A stretch of DNA of 64,000 nt, from positions 744,001 to 808,000 of the forward strand of contig NC_133025.1 of assembly GCF_048771995.1 (NCBI RefSeq), in the 5' to 3' direction. Below are positions 21,611-64,000 of this stretch, one piece after another. A program made the position numbers and the translations under genes. This DNA is from Taeniopygia guttata. Its lineage: Eukaryota > Chordata > Aves > Passeriformes > Estrildidae. Within the stretch, counting starts at the first letter, position 1. The number at the start of each line of letters is the position of its first letter. The notes beneath the pieces were generated by a model. That model did no database searches. It saw only the letters and a list, made by a program, of their open reading frames with translations, and was not told the DNA's origin.

Positions 21611-21616
21611 ATTAAA
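21611..21616 (+). terminator. LMF2: LMF2 polyadenylation signal ATTAAA
   Basis: ATTAAA lies in a locally AT-rich island about 800 bp past the LMF2 stop. It is the only plausible plus-strand signal before the MIOX gene, giving a 3'UTR of roughly 0.8 kb that includes the minisatellite at 20935-21300. Confidence 0.65.
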
Positions 21617-21722
21617 GCCTTGGACATTCCAGCCCCGCCACTCTCCGGGATTTGGGGGGTCCTGCCCGGGGCAGGGGTACCCCCGTGGGGAGGGACCGGC
21701 ACGGGGGTGCTGCAGGAGCGGG

Positions 21723-21728
21723 TTTATT
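21723..21728 (-). terminator. MIOX: MIOX polyadenylation signal AATAAA
   Basis: The minus strand reads gcAATAAAcc about 105 nt past the MIOX stop codon. It faces the LMF2 signal about 105 bp away, so the two transcripts end almost on top of each other. Confidence 0.75.
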
Positions 21729-21737
21729 GCAGGGCCT

Positions 21738-21838
21738 GGGGGTGCTGCGGGGTCCCGGCAGGGTTTTGGGGGTCCCGGCAGGGTTTTGGGGGTCCCGGCA
21801 GGGTTTTGGGGGTCCCGGCAGGATTTTGGGGTCACCAG
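21738..21838. repeat. 20-bp tandem repeat in MIOX 3'UTR
   Basis: About five copies of GGGTTTTGGGGGTCCCGGCA run from the MIOX polyadenylation signal up to the stop codon. Confidence 0.9.
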
Positions 21839-24467
21839 CAGAGCTGCCCCGGGCAGTATTTGTCGATGAGGCCCTGGTAGTACGCGCGGAGCTGCTGCAC
21901 GTCGGGCAGCTCCTCCTGCTTGGTGTACAGGTCGAACTTGCTGTGGGGCAGATGGGGGGTCGGGATTAGGGGGAGCTGGACCCCCCAAAGGCGCGGGGGG
22001 CCCGGCCGAGCCCCCCAACCCCCCCAGACACCCACTTGAGCTCGCGGACCCAGGGCAGCATGCGCCGGTCCTCCTCCGAGCACAGGTGGCCGTAGTCGCC
22101 GTGGGCGTGCCAGGGGTAGAAGGAGTGGAAGCGAACCATGTAGAAGGCCTGGGCAGTGGGGGTGGGGGGCACACGGGTTTAGGGCACCCCCCGCACCCCC
22201 AAACCTGCCGGGGGTCCCTGAGCCCCCCACCCCCCCCCCCCCCCGGGCTGAGCTCACCTCCTTGGGCAGGGCGAAGTTGTTGAACTTCATCACTTGGTAC
22301 ATGTACTCTGAAAAGGGGAGGGGGCGTGGGGAGGGGCTGAACCCCCACCGGGGGGAGCCCCAGAGGGGCAGAGACCCCCCGAGTCACAGAGACCCCCCCC
22401 CCAGGAGCTGCAGCCCCCCAGAGGAGCAGCCCCCGCCCCACGCCAAGGGCTGCAGTTCTTGCAAAGGGGGCAGTGGGGGGGGGGGGGGGGGTTAGCACCA
22501 GGGCCCTGTTTGGGGTGGGGGGCTCTGCCCCAGGAGGGACCCCCCCCAGCACCCCAAACTCACCATCGTGGCCCCAGGACATGAGGACGTTGTCCAGGCC
22601 ACAGCCGGGCTGGTACATCCCGTACTCGGTGCTGGGGATGGGGCGGGGGCTGAGCGGCCGGACCCCCCCCACCACAGCCCGGCCGGGCCGGGGGTGCGAC
22701 CCCCGCCCCCCAAAAACCCCCCGGGGGTCCGGCTCACCTGTACCGGGGGTCTTTGGTGTCGGGGTTGTCGTGGAAGGTGGAGTCCCCATAGACCACCGAC
22801 TTCTGCACCCTGCAGCCCACCGGGAAGGTGTCCCCGACCACCGCCCACTGCCGGGGGGCACGGCGGGTCACGGCACCCCCCGAGGGTCCCCCGGCCGCGG
22901 GGGGAACCCTCCGAACCCCTTCCCACGCGTGCCGCTCACCTGGGGCTCCCCGAAGAGCACCAGCACCTTGCCCAGGTCGTGCAGGAGCCCCACGAGGTGG
23001 AACCAGTCTGGGGGCGAGCGGGGCCGTGTCACCCGTGGGGTGGGGACCGCGGCGGGGACAGGGGCGGGCTGGGGCCCCACCTTTGTCGGGGTGCGCCCGG
23101 CGGATGCCCTCGGCCGTCTGGAAGGCGTGGAAGGAGTTGGGGAAATCCACGTCGGGGTCCGACTCGTCCACGAGCTGATCCAGCAGCTGCAGCGCCTCCA
23201 TCGCGCTCATCCTCCGCAGCGAGCAGGAGCCGTACTGCGCGCTCTGGGGACACGCCGCGCGTGGGGACAGCGCCGTGCCCGCCCCGAGGCCGGGCAGGGG
23301 GCTCGGTGCCCCCCGGTGCCCCCCGAGAGGGGTGGGATGGGGCGGCGGGGCTGGATTTGGGGTGCGGGCAGGGAGGGCTGGGACACGGAGGACACGGGGG
23401 ACACGGGGGGACACGGGGCCGTCCCCACCTTCCTGCGGACGAACTCCACGGTCTGGTGGGTGTGCATCAGCAGGTAGGTGTTGTACACGCGGTCGAGCAG
23501 CTTCCCCTCCTGCGGGGCGGCACCGGCGGTTCGGGGGGCTCCGGGGCAGCCCCCGTGTCCCCGCAGCACCCCGGGGTGCCACGGACCCACGGGACCCACG
23601 GGACCCGCCCGGTTTTGGGATCCCCCCACCCCACTCACGGTGTAGTTGCGGAACTCGGTCTTGGCCTTGCCGGGTTGGGGCTCCTCGGAGGAGTCGGGGT
23701 CCTGCGGGGGACGGGGGACACGCGTGGGCACGTGGGGACAGGGACACGGGGCAGGGACACGGACATGGGACACGGACACGGGACAGGGACACGGACACGG
23801 ACATGTACACGGGACACGGGGCAGGGACAGGGACACGGGACAGAGACACGGACACGGGACAGGGGCAGGGACACGGGACAGGGACACAGGACAGGGACAC
23901 GGACATGGACACGGACACGGACACGGGACAGGGACACAGACACGGGACAGGGGGACACCGGCACCAAGCACAGGCCTGGCCCTGTGGGATCACGCTGTCA
24001 CATGGGGTCACACAATGCCACACTTTGTCACACGGTGTCGCACACTATCGCACACTATCTGTCGCACGGTGTGACACGGTGTCACACACCACCACACGCT
24101 GTCCCCCCCGGCGTACAGACGGACCTGGGGGTGCCACCCCCCATCCCTTGGTGGGGACAGCGCTCCGGGGGTCTCTATTGGGGGCGGTGTGAGGGTCCCA
24201 CCGGTGCTGTGGGACACCCCCCGGCCTGGCCCTGACCCCATAACCCCACCCGGGGGGGGGGGAGCAGCTCCCCATGTCCTCGAGACCCCCACCCAGGGGG
24301 GGTCCCTTTGGGGAGGGGTGGCACCCCCCAGCAGGGACGATATCACCAAGGGGTCCCCTCTGGCCCCGGATCTGGGGGGGCCCAGCTGTGTTTGTCCCCC
24401 CAGGTGTGTTTGTCCCCCCCCCCCAGCTGTCCCCAAGCCCCCCACTCACCGCCCTCAGGCCGCTCAT
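21832..24467 (-). CDS. MIOX: MIOX, myo-inositol oxygenase
   Basis: MIOX is a cytosolic di-iron HD-domain oxygenase that cleaves myo-inositol with O2 to D-glucuronate, the first step of inositol catabolism, mainly in kidney proximal tubule. Ten exons: 24467-24450, 23701-23639, 23509-23429, 23243-23081, 23007-22940, 22847-22738, 22631-22564, 22307-22258, 22148-22036, 21940-21832. They total 843 nt, 280 residues plus TGA; human has 285. All six iron ligands are present with a constant offset from the human numbers: His93, His118-Asp119 (LLHDLGK), His189 (SWGHDEYMY), His215 (RFHSFYPWH) and Asp248. Also visible are LVDESDPDVDFPNSFHAFQT and the C-terminal YYQGLIDKYCPGQLCW. The short N-terminus is the least conserved part. 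The gene converges on LMF2 and is preceded by a TATA box and HNF1-like sites. Confidence 0.97.
23705..23965. repeat. GGGACACGGACAC minisatellite, MIOX intron 1
   Basis: Irregular 6- and 12-bp units, ACACGG and ACACGGGACAGG, run directly up to the exon 2 acceptor (AG at 23703-23702). A GTCACACNNTGTC repeat follows at about 23995-24100. Confidence 0.9.
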
Positions 24468-24514
24468 GGTGGGTCTGGGGGCTCCCGGGCTGCGGGGCGG
24501 CCGCCGCGGCCCCG

Positions 24515-24522
24515 CTTTTATG
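24515..24522 (-). promoter_or_regulatory. MIOX: MIOX TATA box
   Basis: The minus strand reads CATAAAAG in an otherwise GC-rich stretch, about 48 bp before the MIOX ATG. A start site about 30 bp downstream would leave a very short 5'UTR. A TATA promoter fits a tissue-restricted gene, unlike the CpG promoters of LMF2/NCAPH2 and SBF1. Confidence 0.7.
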
Positions 24523-24567
24523 GCGGGGGGTGGCGCGGGGGGCCCGCCCGGCCCCGCGGAGACAATC

Positions 24568-24602
24568 GGTGATCAATTAACCCGCCCGGTTAATGTTTGA
24601 CC
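24568..24602. promoter_or_regulatory. MIOX: Paired HNF1-like sites upstream of MIOX
   Basis: GGTTAATGTTTGACC at 24588-24602 differs from the HNF1 palindrome GGTTAATNATTAACC at two positions. GGTGATCAATTAACC at 24568-24582 keeps one perfect half-site on the minus strand. Both lie about 50-80 bp upstream of the TATA box. HNF1 drives many renal tubule genes, so this fits known MIOX expression; binding is inferred. Confidence 0.6.
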
Positions 24603-24994
24603 CCGCGCCCGCCCGGGGGGCTGCGGCTCCCGGAGGGGACTGGCGGACCCCCGAGCTGGGGACCCCCGAGCTGGGGACCCCCGGAGTGACCCCGCGGGAC
24701 GTGGGGAGCGGGACCGGCCCTGGGCACGGGGGGCACGGGGGGCTGGGGACAGGCTGGGGGCACCGGGCTGGCACTGCCCCGGGGGGGGACGGGCATCGGG
24801 TGTGACAGGGCACGGGCAGGCTGGCACGGGTGGGCACGGACACGTGTGGGGCAGGACAGGGCACGTGTGGGCACAACCACACGTGTGTGTGCCCCCACTG
24901 TCCCCGCGTCTGTCCCCGCAGCCCCCGCCTGTCACCTCCTGCCCCTGAGGGACCTGGTGGCTGTCCCTGGACATGGCTGCCCTCGTCCACCCCC

Positions 24995-25800
24995 TGTTCC
25001 ATCCCTGTGGGATCACCGTGCCCCATCCCTGCCCCATCCCCAGGGGATCATCCTGACCCATCCCATGTCCCATCCCTATGGGATCATCATGCCCCATCCC
25101 ATGTCCTATCCCTATAGGATTACCCTGCCCCATCCCCATGGGATCACTGTGCCCCACCCCTGCCCCATCCTCAGGGGATCATCCTGACCATCCCTATGGG
25201 ATCACCCTGACCCATCCCTATGGGATCACTGTGCCCCATCCCGATTTCCCATCCCCGCGGGATCACCGTTCCCCATCCCTGCCCCATCCCAATTTCCCAT
25301 CCTATAGGATCACTGTGCTCCATCCCATGTCCCATCCCCACGGGATCACCGTGTCCCATCCCATGCCCCATCCCAATTTCCCATCCCTATGGGATCACCG
25401 TTCCCCATCCCTGCCCCATCCCCAGGGGATCATCCTGCCCCATCCCTATGGGATCACCGTGCCCCATCCCAATTTCCCATCCTATAGGATCACCGTGCCC
25501 CATCCCTGCCCCATCCCGATTTCCCATCCCCAGGGGATCATCCTGCCCCATCCCATATCCCATCCTATAGGATCACCGTGCCCCATCCCAATAGGATCAC
25601 CGTGCCCCATCCCTATAGGATCACCGTGCCCCATCCCTATAGGATCACCGTGCCCCATCCCTATAGGATCACTGTGCCCCATCCCGATTTCCCATCCCCA
25701 CAGGATCACCGTGCCCCATCCCTGCCCCATCCCAATTTCCCATCCCCATGGGATCACCGTGCCCCATCCCTGCCCCATCCCGATCTCCCATCCCTATGGG
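24995..25800. repeat. Minisatellite between ADM2 3' end and MIOX promoter
   Basis: About 30 units of roughly 25 bp: CCCCATCCCTATGGGATCAC plus CGTG, with CCCATCCCAATTTCCC variants. No gene is seen in 24610-25835. Confidence 0.92.
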
Positions 25801-25835
25801 ATCACCACGCTCCACCCCAGCTCCTCCTCACACTG

Positions 25836-25841
25836 TTTATT
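25836..25841 (-). terminator. ADM2: Likely ADM2 polyadenylation signal AATAAA
   Basis: The minus strand reads ggAATAAAcagtg, the first canonical signal seen downstream of the ADM2 stop. It implies a 3'UTR of about 1.75 kb containing the minisatellite at 26270-26690. An earlier variant signal cannot be excluded. Confidence 0.5.
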
Positions 25842-26269
25842 CCACCCTCCCCGGGATTCCCGGGAAGCAGCGGCGCTCTGCGGGCCGGGCCGGGGGGGTC
25901 GGGCACCCACCGGGGGCACCCAGGGGAGGGGACAGAGGCCTGGGGACCCCCCGCGCCCCTCGGCAGCTCCATGGGGGGCTGGGAAGTCCTGGGACACCCA
26001 CGGGGTGGGCACGGCTGCTGGTGGCATCCGTGGGATCACATCCCAGAGTGTCCCAGGACAGCCGGGGGACAGCTTGGGACATTCCTGGGACGCCCCGAGC
26101 ATGGGCACCCAGGGCCAGCTCCCTTCGTGTGGCACCCGGGGGACAGCTTGGGACATTCCTGGGATGTCCCGAGCATGGGCACCCAGGGCCAGCTCCCTTC
26201 GTGTGGCACCCAGGGGACACCCTGCCCCAGAACCTCCTGGGACAGCCGGGTCTGCTGGGGAATGGAGGG

Positions 26270-26690
26270 TTGGGGGGTTCCCGGAAATGGGGGTGCTCTG
26301 GGAATGGGGGTGCCCCTGGGAATGGGGGTACCCCTGGGAATCGAGTGCTCAGGAAATTGGGGTGCTCTGGGCATGAGGGTACCCCTGGGAATGGGGTGCC
26401 CCTGGAAATGGGGTGCTCTGGAAATGGGGTGCCCCTGGGAATGGGGTGCCCTGGGCATGGAGTGCTCAGGAAATGGGGTGCTCTGGGAATGGGGGTACCC
26501 CTGGGAATGGGGTGCTCTGGGCATGGGGGTACCCCTGGAATGAAGTGCTCTGGGCATGGGGTGCTCTGGGAATGGGGGTGCCCCTGGGAATGGAGTGCTC
26601 AGGAAATGGGGTACCCCTGGGAATGGGGGTGCCCCTGGGAATGGGGGTGCCCCTGGGAATGGGGGTGCCCCTGGGAGGACAGGGCTGTCC
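26270..26690. repeat. Minisatellite in the presumed ADM2 3'UTR
   Basis: About 20 units of roughly 18-20 bp, GGAATGGGGGTGCCCCTG with GGAATGGGGTGCTCTGGGC variants. A short GGCTGCTGCTCTTGGGG triplicate follows at 26705-26765. Confidence 0.9.
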
Positions 26691-27603
26691 TGGAGGGAGT
26701 GGGGGCTGCTGCTCTTGGGGGGTTGCTGCTCTTGGGGGGCTGCTGCTCTTGGGGGGCTGCTCCAGCTGCTCCCAGGAGGGGGGTGGGACAGTGGCTGGGG
26801 TCACACATCCCTGTCCCACCGGGCATGGGGTGACGGCCCTGGGGGTGGCAGCGATGTCACACATGTCCCCTCATGTCCTTGTGCCACCACCCCTTGTGGG
26901 CACCCACTGAGCCTGTGGGGACACGACGTGGGCACAGCACCCCAACCTTTCCACCGCCCCCCACATTTGGGGACACCTCCCCATCACCAGCTCCTGCCGG
27001 GCTGGGGGTGACACGGGCTGGGGACACGGGACGAGGTGCCAGGGGAGGGGACAACGTTCAGGCTGAGGCCCCCCGCAGCACCTGGGAAGGTGCGAGCCCC
27101 AGCGGGACCCCCGGGTGGGGAAGGGGCTGGGGGCTGCCCCGTCCCCCAGCCCGCAGCGGGGTCCCTGTGCCACCCTGGGGAAGGACTGGGGGTGCCCTGG
27201 GGGGGCTCCGGGGGTGCCCTGGGGGGGGGCACGGGAATGCTGAGTCAGCAGGAGCGCGGCCGGAGGGTCTTGCACAAGGTCCCGGTGCTGCTGCGGTCAG
27301 CGGGATTCCCGCCGGTGGCCCTTGGACCCGCCCCGGGTCACCACGGGCCACCAGCGGCCACCAGGGGCCACTCGGAGCCATCAGAGTCACCACGGGCCGG
27401 CACCGGGCCCCGGGAGTCACTCCGGTCCACCGCTGGGTCACCGCCGCCCGCTACCGGGGCCGCCACCGGGGCCACCACCGGGGCCGCCACCGGTTCCTGC
27501 CCGCCGGGATCCACAGCGTGGCGGCCCCCGGTGCTCCGGGAGCCCCCCGGAGGAGCCCGCGGCGGTGCTCGGGGGTCCCGCGGGGCGGGGGCGCGCCCCC
27601 CGC

Positions 27604-29758
27604 TCAGCCGTAGCTGTGGGGGCTGTTGGGGTTCATGGGGGACGAGTCGCGGCGCCCCGAGTGTCCCCGCAGCTGCCACAGGCGGTGGCTCAGGTTCTGC
27701 ACCTGGCAGGTGCCCAGCACGCAGCCCACCCGCACCAGGTGCCCCCCGGCCTGGCGGCGGCCCCGGTCCCGCCGGGGGTCCCGCCGCAGGATGAGCCGCC
27801 GGACGTGCCACGGCGGGGGTCGAGGGGCGAGCCACGGAACCGGGGCTCGGTGCCGCGGAACCGGGGCTCGGTGCCGCAGGGTCCCGATGGGCGGCGCGGC
27901 CGGGGGGGCTCCGGGGAGAACGGGGGTCCCCTCCGGGGGGCTCCGCGCCGGGGGGGCCCTGCAGGAGAGAAGGGACGGGGTCAGGGGGACAGCACAGCTG
28001 CGGCTCCCGGGCACGGGGGTGGCACTGCCACAACAGCGGAGGGGCGCGGGGGCACCTCCTGAGACCGGAGCCGCCGCTTGCCCCGGGCTTCCGGAGGAGG
28101 AGGAGGAGGAGGAGGAGGAGGAGGAGGAGGAGGAGGAGGAGGAGGAGGAGGAGGAAGCAGCCGCTACCTGCAGGCACACACGTACCCGAGCGCACGACAC
28201 GTGTCCCGCACACACGGCACCCCCGGAGCCCCCCCGGCGCCCCCCGCTCCGCCCACCCCGTTCCCACGGCCTCTGCCCCCGCACCCACGCCCGTGCCCCG
28301 GGCACCCGTGGGTGGGTCCGGCCTCAGGGCACCGCCACGGAGCTGCCCACGGCCTCAGCGCCCCTGGCCCGGGGGCACCTTTGCCTCAGGGGACCCTCCT
28401 GAGCTCCCGGGAACCGGCAGCTTTTGGTCCCGTTCTTAGCCCCGTGCTTCTCTTTTCCCTTTTTTTTAATATTTTCTCCCCATTTTGACCCTCGCCCCAG
28501 AGGACCCACCCCCAGCCCAGCCCAGGCAGGAGCTGCCCGGGCCCTGCGGGGTCGGGGTGTCCCGGTGCCCCCCAACCCCGGGGCCGGATCCCCCCGCAGC
28601 CAGGCGGGGATCCCCGGGCACCGGGGCCGGTCCAGACGCGCTCCCCGCGCAGGGACACGCACACGCACGTGCGGGGTGTGCACACTCCCACGGGGGGGGG
28701 GACCGTCCCGGCCCCAGCTGCCACTTCAGCACCCCACAGACCCCCCCCACGGGCACCCACACAGGTCCCGGGCACCCCCGAGCTCCTGCACGCACCGAAT
28801 CTCTGCACACCTGGCACACCTTTGCACACTTGGCACACCTGGCACACTTGGCACACCTGGCACACTTTTGCACACCTGGCACACCTTTGCACACTTGGCA
28901 CACCTGGCACACTTTTGCACACTTGGCACACCTGGCACATTTTTGCACACCTTTGCACACCTCGCACCCCGGGCATGCCGTGACCCCGGTGCCCCCCTCC
29001 CGCCACCGCGCCCCCCGGGCTGGGGGCCGGGCAGGAGACGGTGCCCCGGGACCCCCCAGACCCCCATCCCGGGCAGCTGATGGGGCGGGGGGACACCGGG
29101 AGGGCGCGGAGTGGGTCGTGGGAATAGGGGTGCGGGAATAGGGGTGCGGGGCCGGGCAGACAGGAGGAGTGGGGTGGAGGTTCGGCAGGGGAGAGGTTGG
29201 GGGGCTCGTCCCGGGCAGAGAGTGCGGGCAGGGGGATCCAGAAGCGTCCGGGGCAGGGGGTGCGGGAGGGGGTGCGGGCAGGGACCGGGGCAGGGACCGG
29301 GGCAGGGAGCGGGCAGGGGGTGCGGGAGGGGGCTGCGGGCAGGGGGTGCGGAAAGAGGTGCGGGCAGGGGGTGCGGGCACGGGGTGCGTGGCAGGGATGC
29401 GGGAGGGGGTGCGGGAGGGGGGATCGGGGCAGGGATCGGGCAGGGGGTGCGGGCAGGGGGTGCGGGCAGGGATCGGGGCAGGGATCGGGGCAGGGGTGCG
29501 GGAGGGGGCTGCGGGCAGGGGGTGCGGGGCAGGGAGCGGAGCAGGGATCGGGGCAGGGATCGGGCAGGGGGTGCGGGAGGGGGTGCGGGCAGGGGTGCGG
29601 GCAGGGGGATCGGGGCAGGGGGTGCGGGCAGGGGGTGCGGGCAGAGGTGCGGGCAGGGTCCCTCACCTGCGCGGCGGCAGGGCCCGCCCGTGGGGCAGCT
29701 CCACAAGGCACAGCGCGAAGCTGACGCAACCCAGCGCCAGCGGGGCCGGGGCTCGCAT
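27604..29758 (-). CDS. ADM2: ADM2, adrenomedullin-2 / intermedin precursor
   Basis: ADM2 is a secreted CGRP-family hormone acting through CALCRL/RAMP receptors. Two coding exons, 29758-29667 and 27958-27604, make 447 nt: 148 residues plus TGA, the same length as human. Residues 1-25 form a signal peptide (MRAPAPLALGCVSFALCL...). The propeptide is Pro/Arg/Ala-rich with basic cleavage sites such as LILRRDPRRDRGRR. The mature region holds the six-residue disulfide ring Cys110-Cys115 (GCVLGTC), QVQNLSHRLWQL, and the end NSPHSYG directly before the stop; the final Gly is the amide donor, giving a C-terminal Tyr-amide. The exon 1 codon split AG|G restores the frame exactly. The intron is 1.7 kb and repeat-rich. 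The propeptide contains an imperfect internal duplication (RHRAPVPRHRAPVP). Confidence 0.96.
28093..28155. repeat. (GGA)n trinucleotide repeat in ADM2 intron
   Basis: About 21 uninterrupted GGA units; the transcribed strand is (TCC)n. Confidence 0.97.
28800..28970. repeat. GGCACACCT minisatellite, ADM2 intron
   Basis: Nine-base units, GGCACACCT and GGCACACTT, with TTTGCACAC interruptions. About 17 copies. Confidence 0.92.
29110..29660. repeat. GC-rich minisatellite at the start of the ADM2 intron
   Basis: Units GGGCAGGGGGTGCGG and GGGATCGGGGCAGGGATC. It ends about 5 bp from the ADM2 exon 1 donor at 29666. Very G-rich on the plus strand, with potential G-quadruplexes. Confidence 0.92.
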
Positions 29759-30008
29759 GGCCGGACGGGACCGGACGGGACGAGCGGCGGAGGCTGCGGG
29801 AGACGCGGGGCGGGCGCGGGGGTCGCGCTGGGGTCCGGCTCAGATCGCAGCCCCCTCCTCGTCCTACCCCCCTCGGCTCCCTGGCTGTGCCGCGGCCCGG
29901 GGGCGGCGCAGGGTCCCTCCCGGCGGTGCCTGACCGGGATCGGGCTGCGCTGCCCCGGGGTCGGCTCCGGCCCCGCTCGGCGCTGCCGCTTCCCCGCCCC
30001 GGCCCAGG

Positions 30009-30016
30009 TTAAATAT
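30009..30016 (-). promoter_or_regulatory. ADM2: TATA-like element upstream of ADM2
   Basis: The minus strand reads ATATTTAA in a region otherwise nearly free of A/T, about 250 bp before the ADM2 ATG. The acceptor-like pyrimidine run and CAG just before the coding exon (near 29796) suggest the 5'UTR may be spliced. Start site not proven. Confidence 0.4.
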
Positions 30017-30029
30017 CGCCGGGGCCGGC

Positions 30030-33300
<3,271 letters not shown>

Positions 33301-33404
33301 GGTCCTTTCCAGGGGGACTGTGTGGAATGGGGGTCACGGGAAACCTGTGGGCACTCTAGAGGCCGTGCACACCTGGGGGGGGTCTGTGCTCACGGGGGAT
33401 GTAC

Positions 33405-33705
33405 CCCCACACCCTGGGGATGTCCCCACACCCCCTGGATGTCCCCTCACACCCCGAGATGTCCCCACACACCCCAGGGATATCCCCACTCCCCCGGATG
33501 TCCCCGCACCCTGGGTGTCCCCACACACCCCGAGACGTCCCCACACACCCCGAGATGTCCCCACACCCCGAGATGTCCCCGCACACCCCAGGGATATCCC
33601 CACTCCCCCGGATGTCCCCGCACCCTGGGTGTCCCCACACACCCCGAGACGTCCCCACACACCCCGAGATGTCCCCACACCCTCGGATGTCCCCGTGTCC
33701 CCCCC
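33405..33705. repeat. Minisatellite abutting the SBF1 promoter
   Basis: GATGTCCCCACACACCCCGA units of about 18 bp with one longer duplication of about 110 bp (CCAGGGATATCCCCACTCCC occurs twice). It ends just before the GC-box cluster. Confidence 0.9.
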
Positions 33706-33734
33706 ATTCCCGGACCCTCCGTCCCCCCCCTCGG

Positions 33735-34078
33735 GGAAGCCTCGGCCCCGCCCCCTCCGCCCAGGCCCCGCCCCTCCGCACCAGGCCCCGCCCACCCACA
33801 CACCGGCCCCCGCCCTCTCCACACCAGGCCCCGCCCCCCTCTCCGCGGCCAATGGGAGGCGCGGCCCCGCCCGCGCGCAGCCAATGGGAGGCGCGGCCCC
33901 GCCCCCCTCGGCTCCCGGCGCTGGCGCAGGCGCGGTGCGCGCGGGGCCAAGATGGCGGCGGCGGCGGGCGGTGGGCGCGGGCGGGCGGCGGCGGCGGCCT
34001 GAGGAGCCCTGAGGAGCCGAGCGCGGCCTCGCGGGGCTCCCGGAGCTCCCGGGGCCGGCCCGGGCCGCCCCCGCCGCC
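33735..34078 (+). promoter_or_regulatory. SBF1: SBF1 CpG-island promoter and 5'UTR
   Basis: About six GC boxes of the type GGCCCCGCCC lie at 33740-33840. Two CCAAT boxes (33849-33853, 33881-33885) sit in a duplicated CCAATGGGAGGCGCGG block. An NRF1-like GCGCAGGCGC is at 33924-33933 and a perfect YY1 site AAGATGGCGGC at 33949-33959. There is no TATA box. The ATG in the YY1 site opens a 16-codon upstream frame that stops at 34002, before the SBF1 ATG at 34079. This is a typical housekeeping promoter. Confidence 0.75.

Positions 34079-64000
<29,922 letters not shown>

Overview
The window is vertebrate nuclear DNA, almost certainly from a bird and probably a songbird. It is very GC-rich, packed with minisatellites, and carries many short 3'-end fragments of CR1 LINEs, the typical avian retroposon. 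Coding exons are split by GT-AG introns and match known vertebrate proteins closely. The species call is inferred from repeat style; the gene calls come from exon sequence, splice sites and reading phase.

Five genes lie in the order NCAPH2(-), LMF2(+), MIOX(-), ADM2(-), SBF1(+). This is the human 22q13.33 block read in the opposite direction, with every relative orientation kept. NCAPH2 (condensin II subunit H2) runs off the left edge; its first 11 coding exons are at 800-6690. It shares a CpG-rich divergent promoter (about 8037-8154) with LMF2, whose 14 coding exons (8155-20809, 708 aa) are complete. LMF2 and MIOX converge tail to tail, with facing polyadenylation signals about 105 bp apart. 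MIOX (10 exons, 21832-24467, 280 aa) has a TATA box and two HNF1-like sites. ADM2 (2 coding exons, 27604-29758, 148 aa) encodes an intermedin precursor. SBF1 starts at 34079 and runs off the right edge; a 24.4 kb first intron separates exon 1 from exons 2-4.

The genes have unrelated jobs: chromosome condensation, ER lipase maturation, inositol catabolism, peptide hormone, and myotubularin-family pseudophosphatase/DENN scaffold. They are a conserved syntenic block, not a pathway.

The most unusual feature is the tandem repeats. Many begin within tens of bases of a 5' splice site or end at a 3' splice site, on the transcribed strand. Several contain duplicated copies of the junction, so real splice sites sit beside decoys; two decoys in LMF2 are in frame. 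SBF1 intron 1 is mostly CR1 fragments and minisatellites and includes a roughly 0.5 kb inverted duplication. SBF1 intron 2 holds a roughly 770 bp satellite that seems to have grown from the tail of a CR1 insertion. Long open frames inside the repeats are artefacts of repeat periodicity. No prokaryotic genes, CRISPR arrays, rRNA, tRNA or viral genes were seen.
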